Origin: Trichococcus sp. K1Tr
Lineage (GTDB): Bacteria > Bacillota > Bacilli > Lactobacillales > Aerococcaceae
Length of the DNA stretch: 64,000 bases
Assembly (NCBI RefSeq): GCF_028309625.1
Contig: NZ_JAQMHR010000006.1
Coordinates: 1 to 64,000, forward strand
Direction of reading: 5' to 3'
Shown here: piece after piece, positions 24,639 through 33,643 of the stretch
How positions within the stretch are numbered: position 1 is the first letter of the stretch
How the letters are laid out: every line of letters starts with the position of its first letter
Notes under the pieces: model-generated
The model's input: only the letters and a program-made list of their open reading frames with translations
Told to the model about the DNA's origin: nothing
Database searches by the model: none
Translations under genes and position numbers: made by a program

Positions 24639-27311
24639 GTGTCAAAAGAACAACTGAATAAAGCGTTCTTCGCGCAAACGGAAGAGGAAGTCTTAGCAGA
24701 ACTTAATTCGACCAGAGGTGGACTTACTAACGAGGAAGCCGCGAAGAGATTGGCTGAGTATGGCGAGAACGTACTAGAAGCAGGTGAAAAACGCACCACT
24801 TTACAAAAATTCTTGGATCAATTCAAGGACTTCATGATTCTCGTTCTATTGGCTGCAGCTATCATATCTGGTACTATCGGTCATGAAATCGCTGATGCTA
24901 TCATCATCTTAGCTGTTGTTATCATCAACGCATTCCTGGGTGTCTTCCAAGAAAACAAGGCAGAAGAAGCAATCGAAGCTTTGAAGAAAATGGCTTCACC
25001 TCTTGCCAACGTTAAACGTGGCGGAGAAATCATCCAAGTCAAGTCAGAATTACTTGTGCCTGGTGACATCATCGTATTGGAAGCCGGAGATGTTGTTCCT
25101 GCAGATATCCGCCTTTATGATGTGAATTCACTTAAAGTCGAAGAAGCTGCTTTGACTGGTGAGTCTGTACCGGTCGAAAAAGACTTGCGCGACGTTGAAA
25201 CCGATGCTGCTTTGGGTGACCGCAAGAACATGGCGTTCTCAAGCACTAACGTAACTTATGGCCGTGCGGAAGGTGTCGTCGTCCTTACAGGGATGAACAC
25301 AGAAGTCGGACATATCGCGAATATGCTGCAAAACGCTGAAGAGAAGAAAACGCCATTACAGATCAACCAAGATCAAATGGGTAAATCTTTGACTATTCTG
25401 ATTTTGGTCATCGCTGTATTGATGTTCATCATCGGCTTCGGTTTCAATGGCCGTCCTTGGTTGGATATGTTGATGGTTTCCATCTCCGTAGCCGTAGCCG
25501 CTATTCCTGAAGGTTTGCCTGCCATCACGACAATCATCTTGGCGTTGGGTACGCAAAAAATGGCAAGCAGAAATGCGCTTGTCCGTAAATTGCCTGCTGT
25601 TGAAACATTGGGCGGTACTGAAGTCATCTGTTCCGACAAAACCGGTACATTGACTCAAAATAAAATGACGATCGAAAAAGTTTACTACGATGGCCAAGTC
25701 CACGATGCCGATGAAAACATCGACTTGGAATTGCCTGTCATGAAGATCATGAACTTGGCGAATGACACAAAAATCGCAAACGACAAATCACTGATTGGTG
25801 ACCCTACCGAGACAGCGATGGTTCAATATGGTTTAGAAAAAGGTTTCGACCTTTCCGCTAAATTGGTTGACATGCCGCGTGTTGCTGAAGTTCCTTTTGA
25901 ATCAGACCGTAAATTGATGTCAACGATCCACCCTGAAGGCAATCAATTCATGATCGCAACAAAAGGTGCTCCTGATGAATTGTTGAAACGTTGTACGCAC
26001 ATCATCAAAGCTGGCGTCATTTCACCAATCACAGAAGCTGACAGAAACGCAATCCTGGACACAAACCACAGCTTGGCTATCCAAGCATTGCGCGTATTGG
26101 CGATGGCATTCAAAAACGTCGCTGCTGTACCTGCAAAAATGACGACTGAAGCAGTCGAAACGGACTTAGTCTTTGCCGGTTTGATCGGTATGATCGACCC
26201 AGAGCGTCCGGAAGCAAAAGAAGCAATCGCTCAAGCCCAAAAAGCGGGTATCCGTACAGTCATGATCACTGGTGACCACAGAGACACTGCATCTGCTATC
26301 GCAACGCGTTTAGGCATTTTGAATGAGAACTCTTCTGCTAAAGCAGTCATCACGGGTGCTGAATTGAATGATATCTCTGATGATGATTTCTTGCGCACGG
26401 TTCAAAACTACTCTGTATACGCTCGTGTTTCTCCTGAGCATAAAGTACGTATCGTTAAAGCTTGGCAAGACCAAGGTAAAGTTGTTGCCATGACTGGTGA
26501 CGGTGTAAACGATGCTCCTTCATTGAAACAAGCTGACATCGGTATCGGTATGGGTATCACAGGTACGGAAGTATCTAAAGGCGCTTCCGATATGGTATTG
26601 GCTGATGATAACTTCGCTACAATCGTTCACGCGGTTGAAGAAGGACGTAAAGTTTTCGCAAACATCCAAAAAGCGGTTCAATACTTGCTTTCCGCTAACT
26701 TGGGTGAAGTATTAACATTGTTCATCGCAACTGTTTTGGGATGGCAGATCCTTGAGCCAATCCACTTGTTGTGGATCAACTTGGTTACTGACGTATTCCC
26801 TGCTATCGCTTTAGGTTTGGAAGAAGCTGAGAAAGATGTTATGGAACAAGCGCCTCGTGGCCGTTCTTCCAACTTCTTCTCGAACGGCGTATTCGCCAGC
26901 ATGATCTACCAAGGTATCTATGAAGGTGGTATCACCTTGTTCGTATTCTGGTTGGCAACTGGCTACTATGGTTTTGAACTGCACATCGGTGAAGCAATGG
27001 CCTTCTTGACATTAGGATTCATCCAATTGTCACATGCCTTCAACTGTAAATCAGTATTCAAATCATTGTTCTCGGTCAACCCGTTCGGCAATAAAATGTT
27101 CAACTACGCAATCTTGCTTTCGTTAGCATTGATGCTGATGGTGGCATTCACACCTGGATTGAACACAATCTTCGGCATCTATGACATGACTGGTCAACAA
27201 TGGATAATCGTTGCCGCAGCTGCTTTGTCAGTTATTCCATTCGTCGAGATTATGAAAGCAATCTTACGCGGTATCGGATACGACGATAAAGTCAATAAAA
27301 TAATGAAATAA
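24639..27311 (+). CDS. P-type cation ATPase, SERCA-like (Ca2+/Mn2+ exporter), riboswitch-controlled
   Basis: An 890-residue P2-type ATPase. In order: actuator TGES, transmembrane segment 4 PEGLP, phosphorylation site [10 protein letters not shown] with Asp333, nucleotide-binding domain, TGDGVNDAP hinge. The ion-site residues known from SERCA are all kept: Glu in PEGLP (TM4), Glu in NLGEV (TM5), and Asn/Asp in NLVTD (TM6). The start is GTG at 24639 behind GAGGGGA; a longer frame from 24579 lies in the terminator hairpin. With an Mn2+ riboswitch ahead it most likely exports Mn2+ and perhaps Ca2+. Similar riboswitch-ATPase pairs are known in streptococci and lactococci. Confidence 0.92.
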   Translation: MSKEQLNKAFFAQTEEEVLAELNSTRGGLTNEEAAKRLAEYGENVLEAGEKRTTLQKFLDQFKDFMILVLLAAAIISGTIGHEIADAIIILAVVIINAFLGVFQENKAEEAIEALKKMASPLANVKRGGEIIQVKSELLVPGDIIVLEAGDVVPADIRLYDVNSLKVEEAALTGESVPVEKDLRDVETDAALGDRKNMAFSSTNVTYGRAEGVVVLTGMNTEVGHIANMLQNAEEKKTPLQINQDQMGKSLTILILVIAVLMFIIGFGFNGRPWLDMLMVSISVAVAAIPEGLPAITTIILALGTQKMASRNALVRKLPAVETLGGTEVICSDKTGTLTQNKMTIEKVYYDGQVHDADENIDLELPVMKIMNLANDTKIANDKSLIGDPTETAMVQYGLEKGFDLSAKLVDMPRVAEVPFESDRKLMSTIHPEGNQFMIATKGAPDELLKRCTHIIKAGVISPITEADRNAILDTNHSLAIQALRVLAMAFKNVAAVPAKMTTEAVETDLVFAGLIGMIDPERPEAKEAIAQAQKAGIRTVMITGDHRDTASAIATRLGILNENSSAKAVITGAELNDISDDDFLRTVQNYSVYARVSPEHKVRIVKAWQDQGKVVAMTGDGVNDAPSLKQADIGIGMGITGTEVSKGASDMVLADDNFATIVHAVEEGRKVFANIQKAVQYLLSANLGEVLTLFIATVLGWQILEPIHLLWINLVTDVFPAIALGLEEAEKDVMEQAPRGRSSNFFSNGVFASMIYQGIYEGGITLFVFWLATGYYGFELHIGEAMAFLTLGFIQLSHAFNCKSVFKSLFSVNPFGNKMFNYAILLSLALMLMVAFTPGLNTIFGIYDMTGQQWIIVAAAALSVIPFVEIMKAILRGIGYDDKVNKIMK

Positions 27312-27354
27312 ATCTCAAGGATAGCTGAGAAACAACCTTATTTGTGCCCTTCGC

Positions 27355-27420
27355 TTTAGGAACTAGTTACTCAGGAGCTTCAGCGTTGGTGCGCGGTTTC
27401 ATAAGTAATTAGTTCCTAAA
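27355..27420. repeat. 17-bp inverted repeat with long loop
   Basis: TTTAGGAACTAGTTACT (27355-27371) pairs with AGTAATTAGTTCCTAAA (27404-27420) with one G-T wobble; the loop is 32 bases. On the plus strand it is followed by AATTAAATT, not a T-run, so it is a poor terminator for the ATPase gene upstream. It could be a small dispersed element or a processing site. Confidence 0.6.
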
Positions 27421-27442
27421 AATTAAATTAACGCAACACAAG

Positions 27443-27483
27443 TAGTCGGAATACAACGCGATTTTTTCGCAAGTATTCGGCTA
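27443..27483 (-). repeat. Hairpin shared with 4617-4656
   Basis: On the minus strand TAGCCG..CGACTA, AATAC..GTATT and GCGA..TCGC enclose an A5 loop. This is the same architecture and nearly the same sequence as 4617-4656, and here too the TAG of the preceding reading frame forms the stem base. Confidence 0.65.
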
Positions 27484-27561
27484 TTTCTTTTGATACTGCC
27501 ACATGGGATAGTACTTTTTCACTTTTTCAGCTCTGGCTTGCATCATTCCGTAAGCCCACAT
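27481..27561 (-). pseudogene. C-terminal gene fragment, related to the 4.5-kb remnant
   Basis: A 26-codon minus-strand frame (ATG at 27559-27561) ending in AEKVKKYYPMWQYQKK and TAG. It has no ribosome site, and a stop lies just upstream. The tail and following hairpin match those at about 4570-4656, so this is probably the surviving end of a gene of the same unknown family. Confidence 0.4.
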
Positions 27562-27693
27562 TCAAAAAACGAATATAAATGCTTCGCACATCATGGTATG
27601 ATAAACGTATCCATTTAAGGAGGTGCGCTATTTTTTTTGGACTTACATCATTACTAACGTAAATATGCAATTTTCAATTTGTATATTAATATC

Positions 27694-30297
27694 TTATAGG
27701 TGTCTGCGCTTTCTAATTCTGCGTGCTGCCTGTATGCATATTAATGGGATTATCGAGAGTCCGAGAACAATAAGATACTGTTCATTTGTAAGGTCGGCAA
27801 TTTCAAATAGTTTTTTTAGTGGGTTCCAAGTAAGCACAGATAAAAGGAGTGAAACACCTATTATGAAAGCTCCCCAGCTGTATTTATTTGAAAACAAAAT
27901 ATTGAACGTCAATGGCTCCTTAGTTCGGCAATTAAATCCATGAACAAGGCGAGAAAGGCACAAAACGGCAAACGACATCGTTGTAGCCGTAGCTACAGAT
28001 GTTTGCATTCCAATATAGAATGCTACCATAGTCACAGATGCAATCAATGAACCTTGAGTGAAAATTTCAATTGCAAATGGTTTAGTAAGAAGCGGTTCTT
28101 TGATGTCTCTTGGTTTATCATTCATCACTCCAGCATTTGGAGCTTCTATGCCAATGGCAATAGCCGGCAAGCTGTCCGTAACTAGATTTATAAATAATAA
28201 ATGGACGGGAGCAAACGGGGCCGGGAGATTAACCAGCGAAGCATAGAGGACTGCCAATATTCCTGCAGTGTTCCCTGAAAGAAGAAATTTAACCGCATTC
28301 TTTATGTTATCGTATATGCTTCTCCCATTACTTATGGCTTTTGCTATAGTTGCGAAATTGTCATCAGTTAGTACCACAGAAGCAGCATCTTTTGAAACCT
28401 CAGTACCGGTTATCCCCATAGCTACGCCGATATCCGCCTGCTTCAGCGCGGGGGCATCATTAACGCCGTCTCCAGTCATTGCGACCGAATAACCCAACTC
28501 TTGCCATGCTCGCACGATCCTGATTTTATGCTCTGGAGAAACTCTGGCATAGACAGATACCGTTGGAACAAGCTCCCTAAGTGCTTCATCACTCATTGAC
28601 TCAAGTCGGTATCCTTCAATAGCTTGAGATGCCTCATCCAAAATACCAATTTCCTTGGCTATAGCTGATGCTGTAATTATGTGGTCTCCTGTAATCATAA
28701 CTGTTCGTATGCCCGCACTATGACAATCAGAAACAGCTTTTTTTGACTCTGGTCGAGGAGGATCCATCATAGCTATCAGCCCCATGAAAGTCAGTCCATA
28801 TTCGTCATCGATGTCCAATTTATCTCTATTTAATTCCTTGTATCCAAAAGCAAGGACGCGGAGTCCATCCTTGCTTAAAAGATGATTCATTTGCTCTACC
28901 TCTTCTTGAACTTCAGGTGATATTGGTCTGATTTCGTTTGCATCATCTATCATAGTTGACCTACTTAGAATGACATCCATCGCACCTTTTGTAATCATCA
29001 CGCGTTTATCATCAATATCATGAAGTGTACTCATCAATTTTCTGTTGGAATCAAACGGCAACTCTGATATTCGCTTATTCTGTTGCCTAACCTCCAGTTC
29101 ATCAATTCCGTATATTTCCCCTAGTTTAACTAGGGCAATCTCTGTTGGATCACCAATTTCATTATACTCATTTGTGATAGAATCATTACATAGCAACGCC
29201 ATCAACAATAGTCTGAAATCATGTTCTCTGTGAATGTCCAGTTCATTTTCTTTGAATAACTGTCTTCTTGTATATATCCTTTTTACGGACATCTTATTCT
29301 GAGTCAGCGTGCCTGTTTTGTCTGAGCAAATCACAGATACGCTTCCTAAGCCTTCGACGGCATGCAACTTTCTTACAATCGCATTCTCCTGGGCCATCCT
29401 TCTGGTACCAACAGCCAATACGATTGTGATGATTGAGCTCAATGCTTCAGGTATTGCTGCTACTGCAAGAGATATGGAAAACATCAACGCATCCACAAGG
29501 GGATTGTTTCTGTATAAATTCAGGGCAAATATCAATACAGAGATTGCAATGATTATCATAGCCAACTTTTTCCCGAATTCATCAAGACTTTTTTGCAGAG
29601 GTGTCGCTTTTTCCTTTGCCTGCTCAATTAAGGTTGCGATTTTACCAATTTCTGTACTCCTACCAACACCTGTAACAATAGCCCGGCCTCGCCCATAAGT
29701 GATATGCGTTCCAGAAAAAATCATATTATGCTGATCTCCAGGAGATAAGTTTATTTCATTAATGGGTAAAGTATCTTTTTCAACACTTACTGACTCGCCT
29801 GTTAGTGAGCTTTCATCCGCCCTTAGACTGAATGAATCAATAATTCTTCCGTCTGCCGATATGAAGTCACCCGTCTCAACAAGCATCAAATCCCCAACAA
29901 CAACATCCTTTGAGTCAACTGTCACAATTTCGCCATTTCTTATCACTTTAGACCTAGGTGCCGATAACGCTTTTAACGCAGACAGAGACTCTTCTGCCTT
30001 CAAGTGTTGAACCGTTCCCAATATTGCATTGATAAGAACCACAATAGCAATAACAAGCGTACTTTCTAACTTCCCCAAAACCCCTGACAGCACTGCGGCT
30101 ACTAAAAGAATCCATATCAAGAAGTCGTTAAACTGTAACAAAAAAACGATGAACGGAGATTTTTTTTGTCTTTCCTGTAATTCATTAGAACCAAATTTGA
30201 TACGCATGTTTTCAACTTGAATACCATTAAGTCCTTCTATACCACTTTGGAATTCATGCATAATTTCATCTTTTGATTTCCTATAAAACTCCATCAT
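27694..30297 (-). CDS. P-type cation ATPase, P2 type (TM5 site residue replaced)
   Basis: About 867 residues. Motifs in order: TGES, PEALS in TM4, [10 protein letters not shown] with Asp326, TGDGVNDAP. The Glu of TM4 is kept, but the TM5 segment reads SGNTAGIL, without the Glu that SERCA uses. TM6 has NLVTD. Ion selectivity is therefore likely to differ from the ATPase at 24.6 kb. No yybP-ykoY element precedes it. The start is ambiguous among three ATGs within nine bases; AAGGA suits the second or third. The gene is AT-richer than the other two ATPases, suggesting separate origin. Confidence 0.88.
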   Translation of the reverse strand: MMEFYRKSKDEIMHEFQSGIEGLNGIQVENMRIKFGSNELQERQKKSPFIVFLLQFNDFLIWILLVAAVLSGVLGKLESTLVIAIVVLINAILGTVQHLKAEESLSALKALSAPRSKVIRNGEIVTVDSKDVVVGDLMLVETGDFISADGRIIDSFSLRADESSLTGESVSVEKDTLPINEINLSPGDQHNMIFSGTHITYGRGRAIVTGVGRSTEIGKIATLIEQAKEKATPLQKSLDEFGKKLAMIIIAISVLIFALNLYRNNPLVDALMFSISLAVAAIPEALSSIITIVLAVGTRRMAQENAIVRKLHAVEGLGSVSVICSDKTGTLTQNKMSVKRIYTRRQLFKENELDIHREHDFRLLLMALLCNDSITNEYNEIGDPTEIALVKLGEIYGIDELEVRQQNKRISELPFDSNRKLMSTLHDIDDKRVMITKGAMDVILSRSTMIDDANEIRPISPEVQEEVEQMNHLLSKDGLRVLAFGYKELNRDKLDIDDEYGLTFMGLIAMMDPPRPESKKAVSDCHSAGIRTVMITGDHIITASAIAKEIGILDEASQAIEGYRLESMSDEALRELVPTVSVYARVSPEHKIRIVRAWQELGYSVAMTGDGVNDAPALKQADIGVAMGITGTEVSKDAASVVLTDDNFATIAKAISNGRSIYDNIKNAVKFLLSGNTAGILAVLYASLVNLPAPFAPVHLLFINLVTDSLPAIAIGIEAPNAGVMNDKPRDIKEPLLTKPFAIEIFTQGSLIASVTMVAFYIGMQTSVATATTMSFAVLCLSRLVHGFNCRTKEPLTFNILFSNKYSWGAFIIGVSLLLSVLTWNPLKKLFEIADLTNEQYLIVLGLSIIPLICIQAARRIRKRRHL

Positions 30298-30385
30298 ATC
30301 CATCCTTCTTTCTTAAAAAATCAGTATAAGTTAAGCGCAAAGAATCAGCATCATAAGACACAGGAGGTCAACAATTAGTCGTCCT

Positions 30386-30401
30386 CGTTGGTTGACCAAC
30401 G
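30386..30401. repeat. Perfect short palindrome upstream of the second ATPase gene
   Basis: CGTTGGT-TG-ACCAACG, nested in an imperfect longer pairing (AGTCGTC with GATGACT), about 90 bases before the ATPase start. The position fits an operator or leader hairpin; no regulator is known. Confidence 0.4.
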
Positions 30402-30551
30402 GATGACTCGTTATTAAATCACCAAACATTATTGAACGAGAACTGTTCATCTTTGTGTTACTTTGACCATTTCCGTACCGGCTTCGCGTAACTGGAATAT
30501 TTTACTTGTTAATTTATGATGTTTATAAGAATGGTGTTGAGTGAAGAACCT

Positions 30552-31394
30552 CTAAGGATTGCATATGTCACAGTACATCGGTGAAGCAAACTGTCCCTTC
30601 GGGTACAAATTTTCCTCCGAATGTCCACATTTATAACAGTCGCTTTTATACTTTAGAGGCATTTTGCTTGGATGGTTACAATCTTCACAAGGCAAACCTC
30701 TCACTATATCCTTAACTATAAACCCCGGGGCACCACATTCCGGACATAAGCTCAATAGCTTTGAGACTAAATCTTGGGTTGCGCGCCCGATATTTCTCAT
30801 TCTCGTTGGATTGGCATACGCGCGCATATCGGTTTCGATGAACACTACACCAGTCTTAGAGAGTTCCGCACATCGTTTAAAGGCATCAAAAAGTTTTTCG
30901 TAGTTATGAATTTCCTTAATTATTTCTGAGGAATATTCATTATCAGGACGAAGAATCAAGTAGTGCTCCGGGAATCCAATTTTTTTTGCAAATTCCAACA
31001 CATCCTCATAAGAACTTGTAAGCATATGGTTATAGTTTGTTTGTGGTCCCTCGTAAATTCCATATATTTCCAGATTTTCTTTTTTGTCAAAAAGTAAGAC
31101 TATTTCTGTGTTCCAAGGAATAGGAACAAAAGGATGGGATCCAAAACTTCCCTCACTTGCTATTCCAATATCTATACCTTGCAGCTTCATCCCCTCATTA
31201 ATTTTAATACGTGCAGTATTCAGTTGTGATTCAGTTCGATCACATTCTCTCGAGAATGTGCCCAGTTTGTCAGTGTCAAATCTACTCTCGACAATCACAT
31301 TACACCCAGTTTCTTTTTCCATTATTGGACTAACGACACTTTCTTTGCTATGCTTTGTTACAAAAACCATGTTGCGGTTTTCAAATATTCTCAT
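30552..31394 (-). CDS. DUF6671 family protein with C-terminal zinc ribbons
   Basis: A 280-residue cytoplasmic protein. The N-terminal half has the family signature (FVTKHSKESVVSPIMEKETG, FDTDKLGTFSRE, IGIASEGSFGSHP, ETDMRAYANPTRMRNIGRAT). The last 80 residues carry paired CxxC knuckles (CPECG, CEDCN, CYKCG, CDICNP), two zinc ribbons. The biochemical role of DUF6671 is not known. It begins three bases after the stop of the MFS gene, with GGGG inside that gene's end as ribosome site, so the two are almost certainly expressed together. Confidence 0.85.
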   Translation of the reverse strand: MRIFENRNMVFVTKHSKESVVSPIMEKETGCNVIVESRFDTDKLGTFSRECDRTESQLNTARIKINEGMKLQGIDIGIASEGSFGSHPFVPIPWNTEIVLLFDKKENLEIYGIYEGPQTNYNHMLTSSYEDVLEFAKKIGFPEHYLILRPDNEYSSEIIKEIHNYEKLFDAFKRCAELSKTGVVFIETDMRAYANPTRMRNIGRATQDLVSKLLSLCPECGAPGFIVKDIVRGLPCEDCNHPSKMPLKYKSDCYKCGHSEENLYPKGQFASPMYCDICNP

Positions 31395-31397
31395 CTC

Positions 31398-32636
31398 CTA
31401 TACCCCTTTTGAAATGTTGTCCCGCATGAATTTCGTTGTTAAAAAAATGCCTAGGATGCATAATATCAAAACATAATAAAATATCGAATCATAGTTGCCA
31501 GTAGCATCTAACAGCCCGCCTGTGGTCGAAACTCCAGTAATCGCACCGAAGCCATATGCCGTAAATATCAGCCCGTAATTCTGAGTGTAATATTTTATCC
31601 CAAACAGTTTTAGGGTAGATGCCGGTGCAATTGCAAGCCAACCACCTAAATTGAACCAAAACATCGAAAATGAAATAACGAATATAATTTCATTGCCCTT
31701 ACCCCACAGCAACATCAAGACGGAAGACGCAAGGATTAATGCATACGATAAGAACATTGCTTTTTGTGGTTTTAATTTGTCTGTCACCCACCCAAATATT
31801 GGTCGACCCAAACCGTTAAAAATTGCAAACAATGCCATAAATTGCGTTACTATTTTTGAATCCATACCTACATAGTCAACACCTATATTCACCGTGCTAC
31901 CTATTAACATCAATCCTATCATTGTTCCAATCACAAAGTTTAAATAAATGCCTTTAAAGGTTCTCATTCTGATCATTTCGTAAACTTGGACATTTAGCGT
32001 CTCATCAACTTTTCCTCTATCGTACTCTACCTGCTTTATATCGATTTGTCTCGGATAACTAAGAGGGAAGGCAACTATAGGCAGCAACACGCTTAAGCAT
32101 ACTCCAAGAATAAGGAATGTTTGCATTACGCCAAATGACTCGACCAATACTCTGGCAAGAGGTGCAGTAATTAGTGGCGAAAGTCCAAATCCAATTAATA
32201 CCATTCCAACTGCAAACCCTTTTTTCTCTGGGAACCACTTTGCAACAACATTCATTGGTGCACCGTATGCAATCCCCACGCCAGCTCCACCTATACAGCC
32301 ATAGGTTATTGTTAACATTATTATATTTGTCGCAAATGATGACATGATCCAACCTACTGCAACAAGCAATCCTCCAGTTAAAATGATCATTCTTGGATCA
32401 TACTTTTCAATATATTTGCCTGTCAAAAACATGAAAATCGCGTAAAAGGCTAATGACGTCATATATGGTAGTCCGCTTTCTGTTGAACCAATTTGGAATT
32501 CTTCCTCTAGCGGAATCCTGAAGACACTATATGAATAAACGGTTCCAAGAAACATCATAATTATTATTCCTAATAAAACATATAGCCATCTTACTTTTTG
32601 TTGCATCTTGTTGTTTATTTTTAAATCCCGTTTCAT
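31398..32636 (-). CDS. MFS transporter, OFA (oxalate/formate antiporter) family
   Basis: A 412-residue protein with 12 predicted membrane helices. OFA features include YSYSVFRIPLEEEF after helix 1 and GCIGGAGVGIAYGAPMNVVAKWFPEKKG around helices 4-5. The family moves small monocarboxylates or dicarboxylates, and the substrate here is unknown. The ribosome site is weak (GGAAGAGAG). It is first gene of a two-gene unit with the DUF6671 gene. Composition is AT-rich like its neighbours. Confidence 0.9.
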   Translation of the reverse strand: MKRDLKINNKMQQKVRWLYVLLGIIIMMFLGTVYSYSVFRIPLEEEFQIGSTESGLPYMTSLAFYAIFMFLTGKYIEKYDPRMIILTGGLLVAVGWIMSSFATNIIMLTITYGCIGGAGVGIAYGAPMNVVAKWFPEKKGFAVGMVLIGFGLSPLITAPLARVLVESFGVMQTFLILGVCLSVLLPIVAFPLSYPRQIDIKQVEYDRGKVDETLNVQVYEMIRMRTFKGIYLNFVIGTMIGLMLIGSTVNIGVDYVGMDSKIVTQFMALFAIFNGLGRPIFGWVTDKLKPQKAMFLSYALILASSVLMLLWGKGNEIIFVISFSMFWFNLGGWLAIAPASTLKLFGIKYYTQNYGLIFTAYGFGAITGVSTTGGLLDATGNYDSIFYYVLILCILGIFLTTKFMRDNISKGV

Positions 32637-32978
32637 GTGTATCCCAACTCTCTTCCGATAAGTATAAATAAATCAAATACCAGATTCCCAATTTTATGAG
32701 TGCGTCGCAAGAATTATGTTCTTACTGTTTTCTGGTATTCAAAATCAAAACCAAAAATCTTAATTCTACCGTTTTTTATTAGCGAATTTCCCAAGTTATC
32801 ACACAACTTAAAGTTACGCATCAAACTTAAGTGCAATAATCAATCTATTTGTTTCCTATATAATATTTTTACACATTATAAAGAAATAAGCCAATAACAA
32901 CACTCTAAAAAGAAGAGATGTTGTTATTGGCTTACTCTTAGACTGATTAAAAACCCTTCTAAAAGTCTTCCACATTTA
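32637..32978. other. Intergenic region with MFS promoter and a terminator
   Basis: AT-rich. It holds the terminator at 32887-32934 for the DUF2294 gene. The upstream part should contain the MFS promoter, but I cannot pick one with confidence. No gene seen. Confidence 0.4.
32887..32934 (-). terminator. Terminator of the DUF2294 gene
   Basis: TAAGCCAATAACAACA (32887-32902) and TGTTGTTATTGGCTTA (32919-32934) form a perfect 16-bp stem, followed on the minus strand by TTTCTTT. Confidence 0.85.
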
Positions 32979-33338
32979 TTATGCTAAAATTTCCTCAATA
33001 TTCCTATCAACGACAATAACTATGATTTTTTCTCCTGTTTTAGTGCTGACATCAGAGTAAGTGCTGATAACTCCAACATCTATTACTGATTTAAGAGCAG
33101 CCTCTAATTCGACTTGAGCGTTTTCAAAGAGAGCTATCCTAACTTTTTTGACTAGCTCAATTCCATGCTTGGTTTTAGCTAGGCTTTTCTCAGAAGGACT
33201 CAAAAAACCTTTAAGTCTGATAATAATCAAATCTTGAAAAATTATCGTCCTTATTCTCTCAGGGCCTCTGCCCATTTGTTCAATCTCAAATTTACTTATT
33301 GCTTCGCTTATTTTCGATTCAATTTGTCCTCTTGTCAT
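32979..33338 (-). CDS. DUF2294 domain-containing protein
   Basis: A 119-residue protein matching DUF2294 in length and motifs: MTRGQIESKISEAISKFEIE, MGRGPERIRTIIFQDLIIIRLKGFLSPSEKSL, and the C-terminal IDVGVISTYSDVSTKTGEKIIVIVVDRNIE. The fold is a small cytoplasmic alpha/beta domain; Na-translocating or membrane-potential roles have been proposed for some members, which I cannot confirm here. The start ATG at 33338 has GGAG nine bases upstream. A longer frame to 33401 crosses no ribosome site. It is monocistronic, with a clear promoter and terminator. Confidence 0.85.
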   Translation of the reverse strand: MTRGQIESKISEAISKFEIEQMGRGPERIRTIIFQDLIIIRLKGFLSPSEKSLAKTKHGIELVKKVRIALFENAQVELEAALKSVIDVGVISTYSDVSTKTGEKIIVIVVDRNIEEILA

Positions 33339-33402
33339 GAACATAATCTCCAAACTCATCAAAATAAATCTATCGTTCAGCATTCTGATAGACCCTAACA
33401 AA

Positions 33403-33431
33403 ACTTTACCACAACCACAAGAGCATTACAA
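33403..33431 (-). promoter_or_regulatory. Promoter of the DUF2294 gene
   Basis: On the minus strand TTGTAA, a 17-base spacer, TAAAGT, with the -10 about 65 bases before the start codon. Confidence 0.65.
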
Positions 33432-33643
33432 TATATTTTACAAAAAACAAACATGGTAAATGTTTTGAATATTGAAAAAAATCAGTTCGTTATTAGCAAA
33501 ATGTCACTTTGTATTGCTTTGAATATACAAAAGCCAAGGTAGAGAAAGCCTGAGTAACCGACCATACATTATTTTACCTTTCATAGATAAGTCCCTCGAT
33601 ATTAAGGGAAAATATATCTCGGCCTAATTTGTTAGTCATTTCA

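Larger units (their letters stand above)
27312..27693. other. Intergenic region with two inverted repeats
   Basis: This stretch between two convergent ATPase genes holds a long inverted repeat (27355-27420) and a gene-end remnant with its hairpin (27443-27561). No complete gene is visible. Confidence 0.5.

Noticed and set aside
30304-30551. Third yybP-ykoY riboswitch before the middle ATPase gene
   Set aside because: The conserved GGGGAGTA, CAACA and GTGAGAC blocks are missing; only a short palindrome is present.
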